A stretch of 64,000 bases of DNA from Hydractinia symbiolongicarpus (lineage: Eukaryota; Cnidaria; Hydrozoa; Anthoathecata; Hydractiniidae): positions 13,222,001 to 13,286,000 of the forward strand of contig NC_079880.1 of the NCBI RefSeq assembly GCF_029227915.1, given 5' to 3'. Position numbers and translations under genes: made by a program. Numbering within the stretch: position 1 is the first letter of the stretch; every line of letters begins with the position of its first letter. Under the pieces are notes generated by a model. The model saw only the letters and a list, made by a program, of their open reading frames with translations. It was not told where the DNA came from and did not search any database. Below, in pieces: positions 57,780 through 64,000 of this stretch.

Positions 57780-59786
57780 CCTTTTATCACCAAGGAGCTT
57801 CGCAAAGCTATTATGCACAGATCCAAACTTCGTCGCATATATAACAAATCACGATCAAAAGAAAATTGGTCCAACTTCACTAGACAGAGAAACTACTGTG
57901 TTTCCTTATTACGAAAAACCAGACGTTCGTATTTCAAGGGTTTACGTATGACAAGCATTACTGATAATAAAAAGTTCTGGAAGTCTGTCAAGCCATTGTT
58001 TTCAAACGTTAGTTATAACACCAACAAAATTATCTTAATCGAGAAAGAAAAGATAGTCACCGACGAACAAAAATTATGCAAAATCTTCAATGAATATTAC
58101 ACCAACATCACGAAAAATTTACCAATCAAACCAAACGATGATACACATACAGCAACCATTCACGATGCAATCCACTCGTATACTAATCACATCAGTATTT
58201 TGAAAATTCGTGAAAATGTGGGTTATGATGAAAAGTTCTATTTTTCGCTGGTTGAACAGCCTGATGTTCTCAAAGTCATCAAAGACATGGATGCAAAGAA
58301 ATCTTCTGTTAGTGGTGATTTTCCAGTTTTTATGTTGAAAAAGTTTATTCATATCTTTGTTCCTATCCTCACTAATATTATAAATTTTTGTTTACAGTCT
58401 AATATTTTTCCTAATGATTTAAAACTTGCAGAGGTTATACCTGTTTTTAAGAAGGATGACTGTAATGATAAGGAGAACTATAGACCTGTTAGCTTGCTTC
58501 CCTGTTTATCAAAAGTTTTTGAAAGAATTATTCTTAATCAAATGCACACTTTTATGCATGACAAACTCAGCCCTCGTCTATCAGGCTTCAGAAAGGGTTA
58601 TAACACACAATATGCTCTCATTCGAATGATTGAACAATGGAAAAGCACACTTGATAATAAGGGTGTAGTTGGAGCAGTGCTAATGGACCTTTCAAAAGCT
58701 TTTGATACTATCAACCATGATTTGCTTATTGCAAAGCTGCATGCCTATGGTTTTTCTGAATCTTCTTTATTATTTATTCACTCATACTTGAAAAATCGTT
58801 TTCAGAGAACCAGAATAAATTCTTCTTTTAGCGAATGGCTTCCTCTTCAAGTTGGAGTTCCACAAGGATCAATCTTAGGACCTCCTTTCTTCAATTATTC
58901 TATAAAAGATTTATTCTGGTTCATTATTCAATCATCCCTTTGTAACTTTGCAGATGATAACACCTTATATGCTTGTGAAAATTTATTAGAAGATGTAAAA
59001 CAAACACTGCTTACTAATTTGGTCATAGTTAATAATTGGTTTTATGAAAATTACTTAGCAATAAATTTGAAAAAGTATCAATATATTGTATTAGGTCATC
59101 ACAATGAAAGTTTGATATTTAACCATTTGAAAATTGCGTGTAAATCGTCTGTAGTGCTTCTTGGTGTTACGATTGACTCGAGACTAAACTTTCATTCGCA
59201 TGTCAAAAACATCTGTAATAAGGCTAGTAGGAAACTCAACGTGCTTCAAAGGATATCTTCCTTTTTGACACCCAAGATGAAGCGTTTTCTCTTCAATTCA
59301 TTTATTTTGTCTCAGTTTTCTTACTGTCCCTTAGTATGGATGTTTTGTGGAAAAGTTGCGAATAATCGAATCAATCGTATTCATGAACGTTGTCTAAGAA
59401 TCATACAGGACGATATAAATGGCAGTTACGATGAACTTTTATCTTTATGTAATGTTAAAAATATTCACATCATCAATTTACAGAATTTAATGAAAGAGGT
59501 TTACAAATTTTTAAATGGATTGTCACCTCTATATATGAACGAGATATTTTCTGTTAGGGAAAACAAGTACAACCTTCGTTGCTTTAATTTGATCAGGCGA
59601 CCAACTTGTCGAACAACGTACTATGGCTTAAATACTTTATCAAATATTGCAGGGAAGCTATGGATATCTGTGCCTGACGCTACAAAGAATGCTCCTTCTC
59701 TCGAAGCCTTCCGTAGCTCAATAAAATTTTGGGAAGGTGATGTTTGCACCTGTAAAATATGCATGGATATACCATACATATTTTAA
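57780..59786 (+). CDS. Non-LTR reverse transcriptase (jockey/CR1-like), no endonuclease
   Basis: One uninterrupted frame. From 57780 it reads 'PFITKELRKAIMHRSKLRRI', the linker between endonuclease and RT in jockey/CR1-type proteins; the first ATG (57813) gives 657 residues. RT blocks in order: 'LKLAEVIPVFKKDD', 'NYRPVSLLPCLSKVFERII', 'SGFRKGYNTQYAL', 'GAVLMDLSKAFDTINHDLL' (first catalytic Asp), 'QVGVPQGSILGP', 'CNFADDNTLYA' (the FADD pair) and 'LGVTIDSRLNFHSHV'. The C-terminal end has 'SYCPLVWMFCGKVANNRI' and finishes with CTCKICM. The lack of stops suggests recent insertion. Without its endonuclease it cannot move by itself. It lies inside the 6.18-kb duplicated unit. Confidence 0.85.
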   Translation, partial: PFITKELRKAIMHRSKLRRIYNKSRSKENWSNFTRQRNYCVSLLRKTRRSYFKGLRMTSITDNKKFWKSVKPLFSNVSYNTNKIILIEKEKIVTDEQKLCKIFNEYYTNITKNLPIKPNDDTHTATIHDAIHSYTNHISILKIRENVGYDEKFYFSLVEQPDVLKVIKDMDAKKSSVSGDFPVFMLKKFIHIFVPILTNIINFCLQSNIFPNDLKLAEVIPVFKKDDCNDKENYRPVSLLPCLSKVFERIILNQMHTFMHDKLSPRLSGFRKGYNTQYALIRMIEQWKSTLDNKGVVGAVLMDLSKAFDTINHDLLIAKLHAYGFSESSLLFIHSYLKNRFQRTRINSSFSEWLPLQVGVPQGSILGPPFFNYSIKDLFWFIIQSSLCNFADDNTLYACENLLEDVKQTLLTNLVIVNNWFYENYLAINLKKYQYIVLGHHNESLIFNHLKIACKSSVVLLGVTIDSRLNFHSHVKNICNKASRKLNVLQRISSFLTPKMKRFLFNSFILSQFSYCPLVWMFCGKVANNRINRIHERCLRIIQDDINGSYDELLSLCNVKNIHIINLQNLMKEVYKFLNGLSPLYMNEIFSVRENKYNLRCFNLIRRPTCRTTYYGLNTLSNIAGKLWISVPDATKNAPSLEAFRSSIKFWEGDVCTCKICMDIPYIF

Positions 59787-59935
59787 CTTTACTTATTTAT
59801 TTATTTATTTTTCTTATTTTTTATCGCTGTTTGCCTTGTTTTACGTTTTGTTGTCGATTTAAATTAGTTATTTAAATACTATTGTATCTATCGACGTTAA
59901 ATAAAGAGAAAATCAAAAATCAAAAATCAAAATCA
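57781..59935 (+). mobile_element. 5'-truncated non-LTR retrotransposon insertion
   Basis: RT homology begins abruptly at 57780. The 3' end after the ORF finishes in a short repeat tail ('aaaatcaaaaatcaaaaatc') at about 59935. The six bases ATATAC occur both just before (57775-57780) and just after (59936-59941) and may be the target duplication. The endonuclease domain and 5' UTR are absent, as in typical truncated insertions by target-primed reverse transcription. Confidence 0.7.
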
Positions 59936-60429
59936 ATATACAATGAGAGAGATTTGTGTTTGACATTGATCAGCTTTTTTGTATATATGTGGCGTTTTGA
60001 GTGATTTAAATTTTATGGGTGAGATGTATGTTGAAATGCTTTTAAAAACTTTTTACCGAATAATTTTCGCATTTGTCAGATGGTCAGAGCAGTAATTTTG
60101 GTAGATTTAGATTTTAAATGTCACATATACACTGCAGTTGTTGGACACCTTCAATTTTTTTGGTCATTTATATAATAATGCAGATGTAAGATGCGCACTG
60201 CTGTATTGTTTGTTTTTTGATGGACATATATCTGTTGCATAAATTAAATGGAATACAGTGGATTCTTCCACCGGAAACAGCTAGTTGTAAATTATTTTCC
60301 CTTTTCTTCCCTCCCATTATTATTATAAGCGCAAGTGCGGGCGCGTTTTGCGGCTCTATTTTAGTTTTGCTACACGAATTTTGTTATTTAAATTTAAAAG
60401 GGTTAAATTACGTTAAATTACTGTAAGAA

Positions 60430-60640
60430 GCACTGCAAAGGGGCTTGACATCATCTTGTCTTTGAGCTTGATGATCCCACTTATTACTCCAGTCCAGTAG
60501 GCAGGCAGAGTTTGGTCACTTTGCTTTCAGGACTGACAATCCTGCTGCCCTTAGTTATTTTAGAAAAAACTTTGCAAGGGGGTAGATTCTCTTATCTGGT
60601 CTTTGTGGTGTTACGGCCACGCAGATTACCCAAGTTACAA
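60430..60640 (+). repeat. Copy of the 44.8-kb repeat unit
   Basis: 'catcttgtctttgagcttga', 'tattactccagtccagtagg' and 'cagagtttggtcactttgct' match 44780-44870, and 61180-61260 matches 45010-45085. The MITE at 60656-61145 is inserted between these two halves. Confidence 0.65.
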
Positions 60641-60655
60641 CAGGCTGGTACTGTC

Positions 60656-61145
60656 AGTTAGGGTAAACACCTAGTTAGGCTGCATGACCTAATTAGGCGA
60701 GTCGTTTAGTTAGGCAACGTGATTTAGTTTAATTTTGACCAATTATCGTCTTATTTGCATCGCGCATTGGAAACTTATGGCCCAAACCTTGTGTGGCACT
60801 ATTTGTTGTTTTAAATAATGGATTTCAACCTTTCACGCTGCAAGAGAAAAAATTAATATGGCGGACGAAAAAGTGGCAGTGTTCACCTAAATAGGCGACA
60901 CTTAACCGAATTAGGTTATATATTTCATTTCAACATAATTCTTACTTGTGCAGGAACACATCAAGGCACAAGTGACTTTCGGAATCATGGTCGCGTAGAC
61001 TATCCATTCTGAAAAAAAAATTTTTGCGAATTTTTCATAGGAATGTGTGAAAAGCCATGTCCTAACTAGGCTACAATAAGTCGCCTAAATAGGTGGTATG
61101 CCCTAATTAGCCTACTGTCGCCTAATTAAGTGTTTACCCTGACTG
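60656..61145. mobile_element. MITE with inverted ends and TAGGC subterminal motifs
   Basis: Left end 'agttagggtaaacacctagt' and the reverse complement of the right end 'agtcagggtaaacacttaat' match over about 25 bases with a few differences. Inside, TTAGGC/GCCTAA-type motifs recur about ten times (for example 'cctaattaggcgag', 'cctaaataggcgacac', 'gtcgcctaaatagg'), clustered at both ends as expected for transposase binding sites. About 490 bp, no ORF. It separates two halves of a repeat that are adjacent at 44.9-45.05 kb, so that copy gives the empty site. Confidence 0.7.
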
Positions 61146-64000
61146 ACTGTCATGTCAACAGCAGGTCAACAACAACAATTATCTGTGTAAGGCTGAATGT
61201 TGGAACTCCGTAACACATGTGCAAAGCTACAGGCAGAATCACAAGTCCTGGCGCACAAATAGTTGTTTCCTTTGCATTATGAATAATTTTAAATTTATTG
61301 GTTTAAGGATATTCACGTTCTGATAAGTTTTATTTATCTCATTGCCTATTTATTCATTTCGAATTGCTTTAATATACCGTCCGTGGACCTCTTCTGAGGT
61401 GACCCAGCTAGACATCCAGGGTACTTAGGTTCAGAAATATGGGTCGAAACCTACCTGCCCTTGGTTAAAGTTCTGGTAATCTTTTCAAATGTGTTGTGTC
61501 CTTTTTATTTTTTTTAATTAATTCCTTGACAAAAGGGAGAATTGCGCTTTAGAGGCATTTTCTCCAGAGGAGTACAACCTCTAGCTTATTTCCAAAGACC
61601 TAACAGGTTTTGTTCATCATTGCGGTGGCTAGCCACCCCATCTTATATATTAATTCCCTTGCGTGAGTAAAACTGTGAGTCCACGACACGGAAATCACGG
61701 GTCACTTTCTTATGACGTGGCTGTACGCTAAAATTTAACTAAAAAGATTAGGGATGTACTTCATAGAAATCGCACATAAGGTGTAAATATATAACCCGCT
61801 GCTAATAACGATATAAATATATATACCCTTATGCCAAAAAACTCTATGTTAGCATATATATATATAAGTATCGCTACATATGAAACGGTATTAGATATTC
61901 ACAAAGCATACGGACTGTTAAATGAAGTTCCTAGCATAAAACGGAAATTGTGTTTACGAAAAAGATGGCTGTTCTTTTTGAGTATTCTCTACCCTTTCAT
62001 TCAAAATAAATCTTTAAAAAAACATTTGAAGAAGAGCATCGTTTTATAAATTAATCATAGCAAGGTTCTGTAAGGTTTTTTCATGTTTTATTTTCAGTTT
62101 TTATTATATTATTGTTGCCAGACATGATTTATAGCTAGCATCATAAAAAGCCAACCACCACCAACAACTAGCTAGCTAATATATATATATATATATATAT
62201 GTAGCCATGTTCTTTATACCTAGCTAAGTCTCCAGTTTATATTTAAGTGACTAGCTATTAGCTGCTGTAGCTAGCTAATGCTAGCTTTAAACGAAAGATT
62301 CCCAGTATATATATTCCCACAAAACCCATCAAACGTTATTAACCCTGAAAATTTTAAACATTTTCCTGGTTTTTTTTGGTTTGCGAAGTTCTTTTCCTCC
62401 AAATATTCTGAAAATAAAGTTCAGAAATTACTTATTTTTAAAATGTAAATTTAATTTGCTTCAAATTGTGGTTTTGACATTTTCATGTAAGAATTTGTGG
62501 GCAAAAACCTTAATCAGCATGCTAAAAGAACTGACTTTTCTTAATTTAGAATTACTAAACACAACCATTTTCTTACATTTAGTGTAAACTTTTGTGCGTA
62601 TGGCTTATATTTAATACACCAAAAGAGCTATATACTTTGTTGATTTCAATTTTATACTCTTTGTAAGCTATTTTTTTCTTCTTTTTGACATTTTGAATTA
62701 ACTTATTGTTGTAGAAGGCATATAATATACATGCATATAAAAAAATGGAATTTTGCAAATTTCTGTTTTACCACTCAATTTTTACATTTTATAAGTTATT
62801 TGGAACAGAATGGTATGAAATAGACCAAAATGCCTGATCTTAGTTGTTTTTAATTTACAGGCTGTGTCTGTAAAACTTTAAGGGGAACATTTGGTGGAAG
62901 ACAATGGCATGACATATACTGATAGAACTGATTTTTGTTGTGTTAGATGTTATATCTGAACCTTTTTGACATTTTATGTTAATTTTGCGAGGAAGGACCA
63001 TATATATATATACAGAAGAAGAATTCAATTTTACACCTTGCAAGCTTTGTTTTTCTATATTTTGTATAAATTCTTACTGGGGAGGACTCCGTGCAATATA
63101 TCGAAATGACTGATCCTTCTCTATTTAAATTTGATGTGTTCTAAATTGTATATAGTTTTGGAAATTTTGTGTAAGATTTAATGGGTAAGGGCTAGATGCA
63201 ATATGTCAAAAAAACTTTTTTTGTTGAATCAGAAGCACTCCCTACAACCATTCTTTTTTTTACAGTTGAGAAGCTTTTGTGAGGAAAGAGTGTATGCAAT
63301 ATTATCGAAATAACTGATTTTTGTTGCAAACTGTCTTTCTTAGGCATTTTGGATTAAAATATTGTTTTAGAGGGCATATGCAGTAGATATATGTACCGAA
63401 ATAATTAAATTTTGCAAACTTTGATTTTGTCGTTACCTCTCATTTTTTACATTTTGATTAAACTTTTGTGGGAGACCGTCGGTATGCGAAGGACCAAAAT
63501 AAGAGATTTTAGTATTATTTAGAATTTGTATTTTGTGTTGCAAAATTGGTGCAAAAATTGACATAAAATAAACTTATATACAGATTGATTGCTGTTGTTT
63601 AACATGACTCATTATGACTTATATATATATTTTATGAAAATTTGTGACAGAATACTATGTGAGATTTGAAATTTTGTTTACTTTATTGATGGTAAAACAG
63701 CATGCAAATTGCTAAAAGGACTTTATTAATTTTAGATTTAAACACCGTTATTTTGTTGGCATTTTGTCTAAAGTTTGGTGAGGAAGGACCGTATGCAATA
63801 TATCAAATGTTTTATTGCATTATAATTTATCCTTGCAAATCCCTTTTTAACACCTTAGATAAAAATTTCTACTTAGGCAAAATTTATTGTTTATTTTTCA
63901 CATTTTGTGTCAACCTTTGGCAGGGTTTGCAATAAACTAACTGATTTTAACATATACCTTTTATCACCAAGGAGCTTCGCAAAGCTATTATGCACAGATC

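Larger units (their letters stand above)
55196..64000 (+). repeat. 6.18-kb tandem duplication (second copy runs off the window)
   Basis: The sequence from 55196 ('accgtccgcggac') is repeated almost base for base from 61376 ('accgtccgtggac') to the window end at 64000, an offset of 6180-6181 that drops to 6177 after a (TA)n tract that is four bases shorter (55998 against 62178). The last bases match 57824, already within the RT coding region, so the second unit probably contains another RT copy beyond the window. The frames at 55650-55868, 56204-56410 and 57525-57758 reappear identically at 61831, 62381 and 63702; they are passengers, not recognised genes. Near identity means either very recent duplication or an assembly duplication. 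Confidence 0.9.

Noticed and set aside
57781-59935. The >2.6-kb direct repeats around the RT as LTRs of a retrotransposon
   Set aside because: The RT is of non-LTR type with its own 3' tail and possible ATATAC target duplication, and the repeat continues into the RT itself, so it is a tandem duplication of a larger unit.
60660-61130. TTAGGC-type motifs suggesting interstitial telomere repeats
   Set aside because: The motifs are spaced, in both orientations and confined to a MITE with inverted ends, not a tandem array.

Overview
The window looks like animal (metazoan) nuclear DNA. It is AT-rich, its genes are split by short GT-AG introns, and it is crowded with decayed transposons. The mix of parts is most like a cnidarian, possibly a hydrozoan: Penelope-like, ISL2EU-like, Harbinger and Tigger elements, a HIRAN-like ORF of a type I recall from corals and Hydra, a PAN/EGF/fibrinogen-like gene, and small secreted cysteine-rich peptides. 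No species can be named from the sequence alone.

Likely host genes are few. (1) 5.8-7.1 kb (+): a secreted, extremely acidic protein with 22 tandem ten-residue repeats. (2) 10.35-10.6 kb (-), 21.5-21.8 kb (+) and 22.4-22.65 kb (+): three members of one family of cationic, six-cysteine secreted peptides; only the 22.4 kb copy is intact. (3) 17.2-18.2 kb (-): a two-exon gene for a tiny secreted peptide. (4) 34.9-35.6 kb (+): a METTL27-like methyltransferase with a frameshift. (5) 41.6-44.3 kb (+): an extracellular PAN/apple, EGF and fibrinogen-like protein, 5' end not found.

The rest is mostly mobile DNA. 0.4-3.4 kb: a long inverted repeat, a TTAA-flanked MITE and a Tigger-like transposase interrupted by an antisense HIRAN-like ORF. 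8.9-10.15 kb: a Penelope-like fragment with GIY-YIG nuclease, a duplicated YMDD box, 44-bp inverted repeats and a hammerhead-like motif. 12.7-16.2 kb: an ISL2EU-like element with a THAP/DDE transposase (+) facing a SWIM/YqaJ nuclease gene (-). 23.9-25.5 and 30.4-31.6 kb: two Harbinger derivatives that both lack the DDE catalytic part. 47-55 kb: a reverse transcriptase gene (-) whose C-terminus continues into an endonuclease-like domain and then a ubiquitin-specific protease domain; a TTAA MITE splits it. 55.2-64.0 kb: a 6.18-kb tandem duplication containing a 5'-truncated but open non-LTR reverse transcriptase.

The two most interesting items are the RT/endonuclease/USP fusion (with a second USP fragment at 44.4 kb) and the six-cysteine cationic peptide family. 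All family calls come from motif reading and memory; no database search was run. Most transposon ORFs carry stops or frameshifts and are annotated as pseudogenes.
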